Positions 24,240 to 33,710 are shown, numbered from the stretch's first letter. The stretch: DNA of 64,000 nt from F1-120-MAGs238 sp964484185 (GCA_964484185.1 CAZAEQ010000022.1:11061-75060); one strand, 5' to 3'. Notes: a model not told the origin generated them from the sequence alone. Made by a program: numbers and translations.

Positions 24240-24263
24240 TCGGCGCGGCAAAACTAAAACGAG

Positions 24264-24296
24264 AAAAGGCATCCGGGATTCCGGATGCCTTTTTGT
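24264..24296. terminator. Bidirectional intrinsic terminator between pseudopilin gene 4 and aspS
   Basis: A perfect 13-bp stem (AAAAGGCATCCGG with CCGGATGCCTTTT, loop GATT). The A-rich left arm and T-rich right arm let it work for the plus-strand pilin gene and for minus-strand aspS, which ends at 24321. Confidence 0.93.
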
Positions 24297-24320
24297 ATGA
24301 AGACTGAAACGCTATCAAAC

Positions 24321-26171
24321 TCACTGCGGAATGAATGTGCTCTTGACATGCACATCTTTGAGCTGATCATCAGTCGCCTTGCTGGGCGCTGATGTCATGA
24401 GATCCTGTCCGGTCTGGGTCTTGGGGAACGCGATTACGTCGCGAATGTTGGATGTCCCCACGAAGTTCATGACGAGCCGGTCAAGCCCGAACGCGATACC
24501 TGCGTGCGGCGGTGCGCCGTAGGAGAGCGCCTCGAGCAGGAAGCTGAACTTTTCTTTGGCCTGCTCGGGAGTAAGACCGAGCAACTGGAACACCTTTGAC
24601 TGCACCGAGCGATCGTGAATTCGCACTGATCCGCCAGCGATTTCCTGTCCGTTGAGGACGATGTCATAGCCCGCCGACACGATGCTTTCGATCGTGACTT
24701 CGTCATCGACATCGGCCGCGACAAAGGCCTTGGCCTGGTCATCGTTGGGAGCGGTGAATGGATGGTGCATGGCCACCCACTTGCCTGTTTCTTTGTTCTT
24801 TTCGAACATGGGGAAGTCAACCACGACCAGGAAGTTCCACGGTCCGCCCTCAGAGCCGGGCTTCGGAATGATCCCGAGGTCCTTGGCGACCTTCTGGCGA
24901 AGTTCGCCCAGTGACTTGGTGGCAACGTTATAGAGGTCCGACACAAAGAGGACCGTGTCGCCGGGCTGGAGTTCCAACGCGGCAAACAGTTCTGCCTTGA
25001 CGGGCTCGAGGAATTTGGCGATACCAGTTTCAAACGCGCCTTGTGCGTTCACCTTGGTGACTGCGCAGCCGCCAGCACCGAATCCGCGAACGAATTCGTT
25101 GTATCCATCGGTCATCTTACGCGTCAGTTTCTCGGCGCCACCGGGTACGCGAATGGCTTTCACCACGCCGCGGAGTGAGTTGAATTTGGGGCGATCTTGC
25201 CCCTTTGCGAGTACATCCTTGAAGAACGCGACATCGGTCTTCGCGGCGATCTCGGAAATGTCTTTCAGCTCAAGGCCGTAGCGATTGTCAGGGCGGTCAA
25301 TGCCAAAACGTTCCATCGCTTCGCGATAGCTCATGCGTGTGATGGGTGGCACATCGTAATTGCACATGTCTTTCCAAAGACGGCGCACGAATCCTTCCAT
25401 CATTTCGATGACATGGTCGCGACGGACGAAAGACATTTCCAAGTCGATCTGTGTGAATTCAGCCTGACGGTCCGCGCGAGGATCTTCGTCGCGGAAACAG
25501 CGGCAGATCTGCATATAGCGATCGCAGCCCGCAATCATCAGGATCTGCTTGAAGAGCTGTGGCGATTGAGGAAGTGCGTACCAGGAACCGGGCACGTTGC
25601 GGCTGGGAACCAGGAACTCGCGGGCGCCTTCTGGTGTCGACTTGTAGAGAATCGGAGTCTCGATTTCGAGGAACCCGTTTTCATCGAAGTACTTGCGCGT
25701 GCTCTGATAGACGCGGTGGCGAATGCCAAGAATCTTCTGCATAGCCGGACGGCGCAAATCGATGTAGCGGTGCTTGCCGCGGATATCTTCGTTGGCGAGT
25801 TTGCCGCCGATACCGGAGTCATCGGGAACAAATGGAAGCGCATCGGTCTTATTGAGCAATTCAAATTTGGTGACAACAACTTCGACCTTGCCAGTGGACA
25901 GCTTGGGATTCTCGCCGCCGCCGCGTACGCGAACAAGTCCTTCGATTGCGATGACGTCTTCATTGCGAAGGTGGTCAGCGGTTTCCATGATTTCTTTGGA
26001 GAGATCGGTGCCATCAAAGACGACCTGTGTGACGCCGAAGCGGTCGCGCATGTCGATGAAAACGAGCGACGTTCCGTGGCCGCGGTAGGCGTTGACCCAA
26101 CCGTTCAGGCGGACAGTTTGCCCGATATGAGATTCGCGAAGTTCACCACATGTATTAGTACGAGCGAGCAT
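24321..26171 (-). CDS. aspS: Aspartyl-tRNA synthetase (probably non-discriminating)
   Basis: A 616-residue bacterial-type class II synthetase. It has an N-terminal OB-fold anticodon domain (GWVNAYRGHGTSLVFIDMRDRFG), a class II catalytic core (FLEIETPIL, SPQLFKQ, FRDEDPRADRQAEFTQ), a GAD insertion (VVKAIRVPGG...) and the motif-3 end GIAFGLDRLVMN. The residues known to set tRNA(Asp)/tRNA(Asn) discrimination read His32 and Gly at 84-86, as in non-discriminating enzymes (His31/Gly83 in Pseudomonas) and not Leu/Lys as in E. coli. The cell may thus make Asn-tRNA through GatCAB, which is inference. A TATACT box on the minus strand at 26239-26244 could be its -10. Confidence 0.96.
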   Translation of the reverse strand: MLARTNTCGELRESHIGQTVRLNGWVNAYRGHGTSLVFIDMRDRFGVTQVVFDGTDLSKEIMETADHLRNEDVIAIEGLVRVRGGGENPKLSTGKVEVVVTKFELLNKTDALPFVPDDSGIGGKLANEDIRGKHRYIDLRRPAMQKILGIRHRVYQSTRKYFDENGFLEIETPILYKSTPEGAREFLVPSRNVPGSWYALPQSPQLFKQILMIAGCDRYMQICRCFRDEDPRADRQAEFTQIDLEMSFVRRDHVIEMMEGFVRRLWKDMCNYDVPPITRMSYREAMERFGIDRPDNRYGLELKDISEIAAKTDVAFFKDVLAKGQDRPKFNSLRGVVKAIRVPGGAEKLTRKMTDGYNEFVRGFGAGGCAVTKVNAQGAFETGIAKFLEPVKAELFAALELQPGDTVLFVSDLYNVATKSLGELRQKVAKDLGIIPKPGSEGGPWNFLVVVDFPMFEKNKETGKWVAMHHPFTAPNDDQAKAFVAADVDDEVTIESIVSAGYDIVLNGQEIAGGSVRIHDRSVQSKVFQLLGLTPEQAKEKFSFLLEALSYGAPPHAGIAFGLDRLVMNFVGTSNIRDVIAFPKTQTGQDLMTSAPSKATDDQLKDVHVKSTFIPQ

Positions 26172-26386
26172 GGAGGCCTTTCAGAGTCGGAAAGTGCTGG
26201 CGTTTGGGTATCGTTCGCACAATCTGATAATTGGGCCGAGTATAGGTTTGCTCCGGCGGCTCCGAGTTTTAGGGGTTATTCCGAGTCGAGAATCGGCTAA
26301 TGCCCGCAATTTCGACATCGCTGCATCGTTCAGCGATTGGCACATCGACAATACTGAAGAAGTCGACGGGTCCAAAGGAGTTTCTG

Positions 26387-27145
26387 ATGCTTCGTGTGTT
26401 CATCGCAAGTCTGGTTATCTGTGCGGGTGCGGCGGCAGTTGTTCGAGCCGATGATCCGGCTCCGTTGTCGGGTCCAAAAGTTACGGATACGGGAATTCCG
26501 GGAGAGAGCAAGTCGTTCGGTGCTACCGGCGCGAAACTCAAGGGCGAAGTGCGGTCGATTGACGACCGGATTCTGCTGCAGGCAATTGGCACGCTCCGCG
26601 GCGAAAAGGTGGAGGAGTCGTTGCGTCTGACAGCTGAGCAGGAGACTGCGATTCGCGAGGCAACGCAGAAATCGATCGTCGCTCGACGCGAGTTTTACAA
26701 AGCACATGAAGCGGAGATTCGATCCATCATGACGGACCTGGGAGTGGATACCAAAGATCTGCGCGGCGAGCGCGACATACGTGCTGCTTTTGAGAAGGCC
26801 AAAGCCACGCGAGATGGGTCCAAGAAGGTCCGCAAGGACGCTCAGGGAGCCAACGGTGAGGGAGAGATGACTGATGAGGCGTCGCAGAAACGCGATGTGG
26901 CTCGTCAGAAATTGATGGAGATTCGTGCGCAGATGCCCAAGCCGGATAACGCCCACAGCGCGATCTGGGCCGCGCTGACTCAGCCGCAGAAAGATGTTGT
27001 TCAGGCGAAAATCAAAGAGCTTTCGGATGAGCAGATGGTCAAGCGGCAGTTGCCTGCCGAGACCAAAAAGGTCCAGCGTAAGCTACAAAACAAGAAAGAT
27101 GACGCCGAGAAGGGCGTTGTTCGACCGAAGAAAAAAGACAAGTGA
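26387..27145 (+). CDS. Exported charged protein of unknown function
   Basis: A 252-residue protein. ATG 26387 was chosen because AAAGGAG precedes it by about 7 bases and it begins a clean signal peptide (MLRVFIASLVICAGAAAVVRA, cut before DDPAP). The mature protein is helical and highly charged. LRLTAEQETAIREATQKSIVARREFYKAHEAEIRSI resembles the LTxxQ helical repeats of Spy/CpxP-like periplasmic chaperones, and a second similar segment is ALTQPQKDVVQAKIKELSDEQ. A lysine-rich tail closes it (KLQNKKDDAEKG...KKKDK). The Spy-like resemblance is tentative. It is divergent from aspS and converges with the lipid kinase gene. Confidence 0.78.
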   Translation: MLRVFIASLVICAGAAAVVRADDPAPLSGPKVTDTGIPGESKSFGATGAKLKGEVRSIDDRILLQAIGTLRGEKVEESLRLTAEQETAIREATQKSIVARREFYKAHEAEIRSIMTDLGVDTKDLRGERDIRAAFEKAKATRDGSKKVRKDAQGANGEGEMTDEASQKRDVARQKLMEIRAQMPKPDNAHSAIWAALTQPQKDVVQAKIKELSDEQMVKRQLPAETKKVQRKLQNKKDDAEKGVVRPKKKDK

Positions 27146-27154
27146 TTGCGTTGG

Positions 27155-28018
27155 TCATGGCAATAGAACCCTGAGAGCTTTGGGCACAATCGAACACGTG
27201 AGTTCGCCGGTGGCCGCCTGAAACGGCTCGCCATCAATCTGTGATGGAAGATCTCCCGCATCGAGTCTGATGCTGGTGCCGCGGCAATTCACCACTTGGT
27301 TACTCGCAGCGAAGCGGAAGCGAGCATTCAGCAGGTGCCTGGCCACATCAATTCCATTGGAAGCTGGGGCGAAATAAAGGTCGAGCATGCCATCCGTAAG
27401 CGACGCACGCGCAGCTGGGTCGATTCTGCCGCCGTATTGCGAGCTATTCGCGATGACACATATCCCACGCTGAGCATCTACTACCTGTTTGCCATCTACC
27501 CAGATAGAGAGCGGGCGCAGCGCGGGCGAGACAAATTCGGCTATCACTGGTGATATATAGCTCGCGTGCGTGATTGGTCCGGTGCGTGCATCCTGAACTC
27601 GCTGGATAACACTTGCATCGGGACCGAGCGAGACCATCAAAGCGAACGGCCTCTTTCCTGCCATCCCGACATCAATCAATTCGGTTCGGTTTCCATCAAC
27701 CGCGCGAACGACGACATCTGGATCGTTTGTCATATTCCAGTCACGAGAAAACAAATTCTCCGTTCCCAGCGGCACGTGATACATCGACACCGATGAATTC
27801 ATCAAGTGCGGCAACGCATGATGTACTGATCCGTCGCCCCCCAACACACAGACTACTTCGGCGTTTGCAACCGCATCGCGTGTCGCGTCCACAGCCGTAG
27901 AGACGTCAAAGAATGCGACCTCATGTCCACGCACGGCTAACGCGCGAGAGAGAACCTCCGCCAGTGGACCGGCCTTTCCTCTTCCGCTTTTAGTGTTAAA
28001 AAGCAGGCTTACTCGCAT
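27155..28018 (-). CDS. Diacylglycerol kinase-family lipid kinase
   Basis: A 287-residue cytoplasmic kinase of the DAGK/YegS/BmrU family, which phosphorylates lipids or lipid-like substrates with ATP. It begins with LLFNTKSGRGKA (N-terminal strand and phosphate loop), then VCVLGGDGSVHHAL (residues about 56-69, the GGDGT-type nucleotide motif with Ser for Thr). The usual PLGTGNDF loop appears as PLGTENLFSRDW, with Glu for Gly and no Asp. The C-terminal beta domain ends with QIDGEPFQ, the conserved D-GE motif. It is the last gene of a likely three-gene minus-strand unit behind the thiolase and SDR genes (3 bases after the SDR stop). The physiological substrate is unknown. Confidence 0.88.
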   Translation of the reverse strand: MRVSLLFNTKSGRGKAGPLAEVLSRALAVRGHEVAFFDVSTAVDATRDAVANAEVVCVLGGDGSVHHALPHLMNSSVSMYHVPLGTENLFSRDWNMTNDPDVVVRAVDGNRTELIDVGMAGKRPFALMVSLGPDASVIQRVQDARTGPITHASYISPVIAEFVSPALRPLSIWVDGKQVVDAQRGICVIANSSQYGGRIDPAARASLTDGMLDLYFAPASNGIDVARHLLNARFRFAASNQVVNCRGTSIRLDAGDLPSQIDGEPFQAATGELTCSIVPKALRVLLP

Positions 28019-28021
28019 CTG

Positions 28022-28699
28022 TTACCAGGGCCATTCGCTGCCGTCGAAGTTGAGGAACTGGCCGCTGTTCTTGGTTGAAAGGCCATCGATAGTTTTCAGC
28101 AATGAGCTCACGGCCTGCGCTGGCAGAATTGGCGCCTTGGGGCCACCCATGTCGGTTTGGACCCATCCCGGGTGCATTGCGATGCAGGTGAAGCCATCCG
28201 GGGCAAGTTCGTGCGACATTGATCGATTAATCTGGTTGAGCGCCGTTTTGCTCGCTCGGTATCCGTAACTTGAGCCGCCGGTGTTGTTGGCGATGCTTCC
28301 GAGCTGACTGGAAATGTTCACAATCCGTTTCAGCTTTCCGGCCTGGAGATTTGGCAGCAGTGCCTTCGTAACCAGAAGGGGACTGATCGTGTTGACAGTC
28401 AATACCTCCAGCATCGCAGCTTTCGTCACGGCCGCAAGCGTGTTTGTGGTCGACGAAACACCGGCGTTGTTAACAAGCACATCGATCGCCGTTCCGCGCA
28501 ACGTCTCAGCGAGTTGATGGCACGAGTCTTCATCGATGACGTTGAGTTTCACAACGCGAACGCCGACCTTGCCCAAGTCGCCCGCTTTTTGCGGATCACG
28601 GCACGCGGCGATCACAGTCTCGCCGCGAGCGGCAAGTTGCTTTGCATATTCAAGACCGATTCCGCGGTTTGCGCCGGTGATAAGCCATGTGTGAGTCAT
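28022..28699 (-). CDS. Short-chain dehydrogenase/reductase
   Basis: A 225-residue NAD(P)-dependent oxidoreductase of the classical SDR group (C-factor/sniffer-like subgroup). It has the cofactor loop TGANRGIG (8-15), NNAG (77-80), a catalytic Ser in NISSQLG, and Tyr147/Lys151 in YGYRASK. The PGWVQTDMGG segment after the active site is characteristic. The substrate cannot be read from sequence. It sits between the thiolase and lipid kinase genes on the same strand, with 36- and 3-base gaps, so co-transcription is likely. Confidence 0.9.
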   Translation of the reverse strand: MTHTWLITGANRGIGLEYAKQLAARGETVIAACRDPQKAGDLGKVGVRVVKLNVIDEDSCHQLAETLRGTAIDVLVNNAGVSSTTNTLAAVTKAAMLEVLTVNTISPLLVTKALLPNLQAGKLKRIVNISSQLGSIANNTGGSSYGYRASKTALNQINRSMSHELAPDGFTCIAMHPGWVQTDMGGPKAPILPAQAVSSLLKTIDGLSTKNSGQFLNFDGSEWPW

Positions 28700-28735
28700 G
28701 CGGTATTATTGCGTGCTCAGATGGCGGCACGGAGT

Positions 28736-29914
28736 TCAGACTTCGATTACCATGGCAACGGAATTGCCGCCGCCGAGGCAGAGAGCTGCCACGCCGCGCT
28801 TGCCGCCAGTTCGCTTGAGCTGGTGAATCAGTGTCACCAGAATGCGAGCGCCGGATGCGCCGATGGGGTGGCCGAGGGCTACGCCGCCGCCGCAAATGTT
28901 GAGTTTTTCTTCCGGAATGCCAAGGGTCTTGATGTTGCAAAGGACCTGTGCGGCGAAGGCCTCGTTGATCTCAAAGAGATCGATATCGCGGACGGTGAGT
29001 CCTGCTTTCTTCAAGACTCCTTCAACGCCGGTGATCGGGGCAGCGAAGATGTCCTTTGGGGCGACGCCTGAAGTGTGATAGGCGACGATCTTTGCCATCG
29101 GCTTGATGCCAAGTTGTTCGGCCTTTGAGTGACTGGCAACACAGAGAGCCGCAGCACCATCGGAAATCTGGCTTGCGTTGGCGGCGGTGACTGTTCCATC
29201 TTTCACAAATGCGGGCCGTAACTTTCCGACGCCTTCGATCGTTGTGTCAGCGCGAATGCCTTCATCGGCGGTGACGCCAGGCGACTTTTTATCCAGGCAC
29301 TGTTCGCCAGTGAGGGCGACGGTTTCGAGTTTGAAATGGCCGGCCTTGGTTGCTTCTGCTGCACGCACGTGCGACTGCACTGCGAAGCGATCTTGTTCTG
29401 CGCGAGAGATCTCGTATTTCCTGGCGATGTGATCTGCGGAATCGCCCATCGCGCAGGCTTCGAATGCGCAGCGGAGTCCGTCGTAGGCCATGTGATCTTC
29501 GGTGGTGGTGGGGCCGTATTTCACACCTTCGCGAATGCGCGAGAAGTGGGGGGCCATGGTCATGTTTTCCATGCCACCGGCGATCACCAGATTGTTATCG
29601 CCCGCTTTGATCGACTGAGCTGCGAGCATGACGGCCTCGAGTCCTGACCCGCAGACTTTGTTGATCGTCTTGGCGCTCAGGGTGTCGGGCAGGCCTGCTT
29701 TTAGTCCCGCCTGACGAGCCGGATTCTGGCCTACGCCAGCTTGCAGCACACAACCCATGATGCACTCATCAACTGCGGCTTTGATCGCCGCCTGATCAGC
29801 GAATAGGGCTGAAATCGCATAGCTTCCCAAGACCGGTGATGGGACTTTGGAGAGCCCACCGAAAAAACGGCCGATTGGTGTGCGTTTGGCTGCGAGAATG
29901 ACTGGCTGCTGCAT
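28736..29914 (-). CDS. Acetyl-CoA C-acyltransferase (thiolase)
   Basis: A 392-residue thiolase that condenses two acetyl-CoA or cleaves beta-ketoacyl-CoA. Nucleophile Cys88 lies in NKVCGSGLEA, the catalytic His in GGGVALGHPIGASGAR, and the second Cys in CLGGGNSVAMVIE near the C-terminus. NEAFAAQ is also conserved. Length fits the biosynthetic/degradative thiolase II family (about 390). It is the first gene of the minus-strand unit, divergent from the carboxypeptidase gene. With the acyl-CoA mutase elsewhere in the window it may contribute to branched-chain acyl-CoA metabolism, but no genomic link shows this. Confidence 0.95.
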   Translation of the reverse strand: MQQPVILAAKRTPIGRFFGGLSKVPSPVLGSYAISALFADQAAIKAAVDECIMGCVLQAGVGQNPARQAGLKAGLPDTLSAKTINKVCGSGLEAVMLAAQSIKAGDNNLVIAGGMENMTMAPHFSRIREGVKYGPTTTEDHMAYDGLRCAFEACAMGDSADHIARKYEISRAEQDRFAVQSHVRAAEATKAGHFKLETVALTGEQCLDKKSPGVTADEGIRADTTIEGVGKLRPAFVKDGTVTAANASQISDGAAALCVASHSKAEQLGIKPMAKIVAYHTSGVAPKDIFAAPITGVEGVLKKAGLTVRDIDLFEINEAFAAQVLCNIKTLGIPEEKLNICGGGVALGHPIGASGARILVTLIHQLKRTGGKRGVAALCLGGGNSVAMVIEV

Positions 29915-30065
29915 AAGAAACTCCTGATTGGGTTGAGATGATAGGGCGGTCTTTGTTGCTTTTGGATGATTCCAAGCGACCCAAGATCCGCATTTGACTT
30001 GAAAGCGGACGACAAATCTGCGACACTGTCACTTCAGCCTCGGTGGAAAAAAGGGGATTCTCTCA

Positions 30066-32360
30066 ATGCGATCAGCTCTTGCAGCACTTGTTGTCGGTTT
30101 GGCTATCAGTTCCGCCGCGTACTCCCAGGTTGTTCCAACCTCTACTGTCGACTACACCGGGCACAAGCTGGTCCGAGTCGAAGCCCTGAAAGTTAGAGAC
30201 TTTCAGGCTCTCAATCAACTCGCGGTCTCGCTCTGGAATTGCAACCAGGGGCCGGGCATCAACGACGCTCAGATTTCACCCGACAAGTGGCAGGCGTTTC
30301 TCGATCTCAATCTTCCGTACACCGTCATGATGGAAGATGTGGAAGCCAAACTGCGCGAAGAGCGCAATCAGATCGCGCTCGCCCATATGCAGCGCGATGC
30401 GGCGTGGTTTACCACCTATCACAATCTGGATGAGATCAACCTGAAGCTCGATGCCGATCTCGCCGCGAATCCAACGCTTACGCGCAGCCTCACGATTGGC
30501 AGCTCGCTTCAAAACCGCACAATTCGCGGCATAGCAATATCTGCCCCAGACCTTCCCGGCAATCCGCGCAGCAGTCGACCGCAGATCGTTCTTAATGGCT
30601 GTCAGCACGCGCGTGAGTGGATCAGTCCTGCGACGATCATGTACTTTTCCGAGCAGCTTGCCGCGCAGTATTCCACCAACGCCCGCGTGACAGACATATT
30701 GAACAAAGTCGAGATCATGCTGGTTCCGGTTGTCAATCCCGATGGATATGTATGGACGTGGACAAACGTTCGCCTGTGGCGCAAGAACCGTCGCGACAAT
30801 GGCGATGGCACCATAGGGGTCGATACTAATCGCAATTGGGGATACCAGTGGGGCGGCGAAGGTGCAAGTCCGGACACGAACAACGACACCTATCGCGGCA
30901 CCGGTCCATTTTCAGAGCCAGAGACTCAGGCACTTTCAAATTTCATTCTCGCCAATCCGCGCGTCAAGGCCCACATCGATTTCCATAGTTATTCCCAGCT
31001 CATTTTGTCACCATGGGCGTACTCCGCGACGTTGCCCGCAGATGCAATTGCATTTGACACGCTGAACGCAAAGTTCGCCGCGGCGGTGCGTGCGCCATTC
31101 AACATGACATACACAGCTGGACCAACTTACACCACCATTTATCCAGCATCGGGGGCATCAGGCGACTGGGCCTACGGGGCGGCCAATGCACTTGGATATG
31201 GGTGGGAACTCCGCGATACGGGTCAGAATGGTTTCATCCTTCCAGCCGATCAGATCATTCCCACCGGAATTGAGAATCTGGCGGCGGTCCTCGAACTGGG
31301 AGACTGGATAGCAAACCCCATTAACTTCATGTTCCCTGATGGGCTTCCAACTCAGGCGTTCACAGGCACAGCGAGTACTTTCCGCGTCGGCATTACGCGC
31401 GGCGGTTCGGACCCCAGTACCACGCCTCCAACACTTTTTACACGAACGGGCAGCGGATCGTGGACCTCAACTGCTCTGACGGCCACGGCAACCCCCAACA
31501 TCTACAACGCCACGATTCCGGCCTCATCCTGCGGTGACAACATCGAGTTCTATTTCGAAGCGACTGCTGCCAGTTCCGCTGTGGTGCAATCGCCGATTGG
31601 TGGCGCAATTGCGCCAAACGTACGAACGACAACGCCCGCTCCGGTACTCTCCGACAACTTTGAGACCAACACAGGTTGGTCGTTTGCCGCCGCATCTGAC
31701 ACGGCAACTCTGGGACGCTGGGAGCGCGCTGTTCCGCAAGCAACCGCAGCGCAGCCAGGCACCGACAATCCGCTGGGAACCGGAACGTTCTGTGCAATTA
31801 CTGATTCTCGCGCTGGTACAGGTGTTGGCAGCTTCGACATCGATGGCGGCACAACCACACTTACTTCACCTATGTTCGATGCGCGGCCGTCGAGCGGCAC
31901 CGCCGCCAATGCCATGAAACTCTCCTATGCCCGGTGGTATTCCAACAACATGGGCGGCGCACCCAACGCGGACTCGATGCCAATCGAACTTTCCAACGAT
32001 GGCGGCACAACCTGGACCCAGATAGAACTCGTCACAGAAAACGCGAACGCGTGGGTCACGCGCACCTGGACGCTTAATTCAATCCTTCCTCTGACAGCAA
32101 ACATGAAAGTCCGATTCGTCGCACGAGATCTTGCAACTGGCTCAGTTGTTGAAGCTGGTGTCGATGATTTCAGAGTCTACTCCGATACCTGTCCCTGCCC
32201 CGCAGATTTCAACGGCGATGCCATCGTCGACTTCTTTGATTACCTGGACTTCGTTGATTCATTCAGCGCGAACTCGGCCGAAGCAGATTTCAATGGCGAC
32301 TCGGTCATTGACTTCTTCGATTATCTCGATTTCGTCGATGCGTTCAGCGTTGGTTGCTGA
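30066..32360 (+). CDS. Secreted M14 zinc carboxypeptidase with dockerin-like C-terminus
   Basis: A 764-residue exported metallopeptidase. Signal peptide at residues 1-20, cut after AYS or nearby. An N-terminal pro-like region (20-125) is followed by the M14 domain with zinc ligands His181 and Glu184 in CQHAREW, His307 in DFHSYSQ, substrate-binding NPDGY and DTNRNWG, and catalytic Glu381 in GWELRDTGQ. A beta-sandwich region of about 300 residues follows. The last 56 residues hold two near-identical EF-hand-like units (ADFNGDxxxDFFDYLDFVDxFS), preceded by CPCPADFNGD and ending in Gly-Cys. This is a dockerin-like surface-anchoring tail typical of Phycisphaerae. It probably degrades proteins outside the cell. 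Confidence 0.94.
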   Translation: MRSALAALVVGLAISSAAYSQVVPTSTVDYTGHKLVRVEALKVRDFQALNQLAVSLWNCNQGPGINDAQISPDKWQAFLDLNLPYTVMMEDVEAKLREERNQIALAHMQRDAAWFTTYHNLDEINLKLDADLAANPTLTRSLTIGSSLQNRTIRGIAISAPDLPGNPRSSRPQIVLNGCQHAREWISPATIMYFSEQLAAQYSTNARVTDILNKVEIMLVPVVNPDGYVWTWTNVRLWRKNRRDNGDGTIGVDTNRNWGYQWGGEGASPDTNNDTYRGTGPFSEPETQALSNFILANPRVKAHIDFHSYSQLILSPWAYSATLPADAIAFDTLNAKFAAAVRAPFNMTYTAGPTYTTIYPASGASGDWAYGAANALGYGWELRDTGQNGFILPADQIIPTGIENLAAVLELGDWIANPINFMFPDGLPTQAFTGTASTFRVGITRGGSDPSTTPPTLFTRTGSGSWTSTALTATATPNIYNATIPASSCGDNIEFYFEATAASSAVVQSPIGGAIAPNVRTTTPAPVLSDNFETNTGWSFAAASDTATLGRWERAVPQATAAQPGTDNPLGTGTFCAITDSRAGTGVGSFDIDGGTTTLTSPMFDARPSSGTAANAMKLSYARWYSNNMGGAPNADSMPIELSNDGGTTWTQIELVTENANAWVTRTWTLNSILPLTANMKVRFVARDLATGSVVEAGVDDFRVYSDTCPCPADFNGDAIVDFFDYLDFVDSFSANSAEADFNGDSVIDFFDYLDFVDAFSVGC

Positions 32361-32363
32361 TTT

Positions 32364-33710
32364 TCAAGATTGGAAGTCGTAGATGTTGCCAAGCGAGAGA
32401 ATGCGTGACAGCTCATCCAGCGCTGCGCGCGAGCGGTGCATCAATCCAGGGTCCTTGATCGAATCGGGAGTCAGCGTCTCTGGGTAGTGCTTCGTCACCC
32501 ACGATTCAAGCGTCCGCAACCTCGCTTCATCCATGATGCATGCGGGGTTGACCGCTTTGAGTTCTTCCGGTGTCAGTGGCACGCGCAGACGGAGGCAGGC
32601 GGGTCCGCCGCCATTTCGCATGGATTCACGTAGATTCTTGTAGATCACGCGCGAAATCGGGTTTGCTGTGTCAGCAATGACACGTTCAACCGTTGCTTTT
32701 ACCGCCGGATTCTCTTCTGATTCGGTCGGGGCGACGAGTGCATACGTGCCGTCCGACAACGTCACTAGTTGGGAGTTAAACAGGTATGTCCTGACGGCTA
32801 CGTCCAGCGGCACATCTTTCGCATGCACGCGCACCGGAGTGAACTTGGGCCCAACAACAGCCTGCAATGTGCTCACCAAACCTGCCGCATTAACAAACGC
32901 GTGCTCGTGATAGAAGAGCACTCTCCCATTTCCAACGCTCACAACATCGTTGTGGAATGCTCCCGCATCAATCGCATTCGGATTCTGCTGCCAGAAGACA
33001 CATTGTTCGGCCTTCAGTTCGTGCAGACGAGCCACGGCTTGCGATGCCTCCAGACTTTGGCGAGCGGGAAATTTCGCAGGCCGGGTGCCGGAGCGGTTCG
33101 CGTGGTGTACTCCGTAGATAAAAAGGTGGACACCGCGAGAACCCGCGACCGTGTCATCGTACAACCGCGTGTGATTTGCCGCGCCTTCATCGCCAAACGC
33201 ATCTGCCGCGGGCAGCGGCTCATGAACTGCAAACTTCGTGCGATCCGGAAAAATCGCTCGCAGCATTTTTGCAGTCTGCGATCCTTCTATGTATCGATGT
33301 ACCATGGACCGAAGATTGGCGGAAGTCAGATGCACCTTGCCATCGGCGGTGTCCGCACTCGGCGCCACAGTTGCCGCATTCGCCGTCCACATGCACGACG
33401 CCGAACTCATCTGCGCCAGCAGAATCGGATCCTCTTTCGCAACCCGCTCCACAATCTGGTGATCGCTTCCAGTAAACCCAAGTGCCCGCAATCCCGGCAA
33501 AAACGGCCTTTCCTGCGGCGGGATCACGCCCTGCACCAACCCCAACTCCATCAACTCCCGCATCTTGGCCAGCCCCTGCAACGCAGCATCTCGCGGCCGC
33601 GAAATCGCGCCGAGGTTTGACTCTGATGCGACATTGCCAAACGAAAGCCCGGCGTAGTTGTGCGTCGGACCGACGAGACCATCGAAGTTGACTTCAATCA
33701 GTGGAGGCAT
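32364..33710 (-). CDS. astB: N-succinylarginine dihydrolase
   Basis: A 448-residue enzyme that hydrolyses N2-succinylarginine to succinylornithine, ammonia and CO2 in the arginine succinyltransferase pathway. The start is typical (EVNFDGLVGPTHNYAGLSFGNVAS). Glu in AFGDEGAANHTRL, His in DAGAFHNDVVSVGN and Cys in MRNGGGPACLRLRVPL form the amidinotransferase-fold triad. Length equals E. coli AstB (447). No astA, astC, astD or astE is in view, so either the pathway genes are scattered or the enzyme has another substrate. It converges with the carboxypeptidase gene with a 3-base gap. Confidence 0.95.
   Translation of the reverse strand: MPPLIEVNFDGLVGPTHNYAGLSFGNVASESNLGAISRPRDAALQGLAKMRELMELGLVQGVIPPQERPFLPGLRALGFTGSDHQIVERVAKEDPILLAQMSSASCMWTANAATVAPSADTADGKVHLTSANLRSMVHRYIEGSQTAKMLRAIFPDRTKFAVHEPLPAADAFGDEGAANHTRLYDDTVAGSRGVHLFIYGVHHANRSGTRPAKFPARQSLEASQAVARLHELKAEQCVFWQQNPNAIDAGAFHNDVVSVGNGRVLFYHEHAFVNAAGLVSTLQAVVGPKFTPVRVHAKDVPLDVAVRTYLFNSQLVTLSDGTYALVAPTESEENPAVKATVERVIADTANPISRVIYKNLRESMRNGGGPACLRLRVPLTPEELKAVNPACIMDEARLRTLESWVTKHYPETLTPDSIKDPGLMHRSRAALDELSRILSLGNIYDFQS

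Noticed and set aside
25197..26300. Long plus-strand open frame (367 codons) antisense to aspS
   Set aside because: aspS is unmistakable on the other strand; this frame has no ribosome site, motif or plausible composition and arises from GC-rich codon bias.
28736..32360. Mobile element or horizontally acquired island around the thiolase and carboxypeptidase genes
   Set aside because: No transposase, integrase, terminal repeats or tRNA junction; composition is similar to neighbouring genes.
32769..33620. Plus-strand open frame (283 codons) opposite astB
   Set aside because: Basic, low-complexity shadow of astB.
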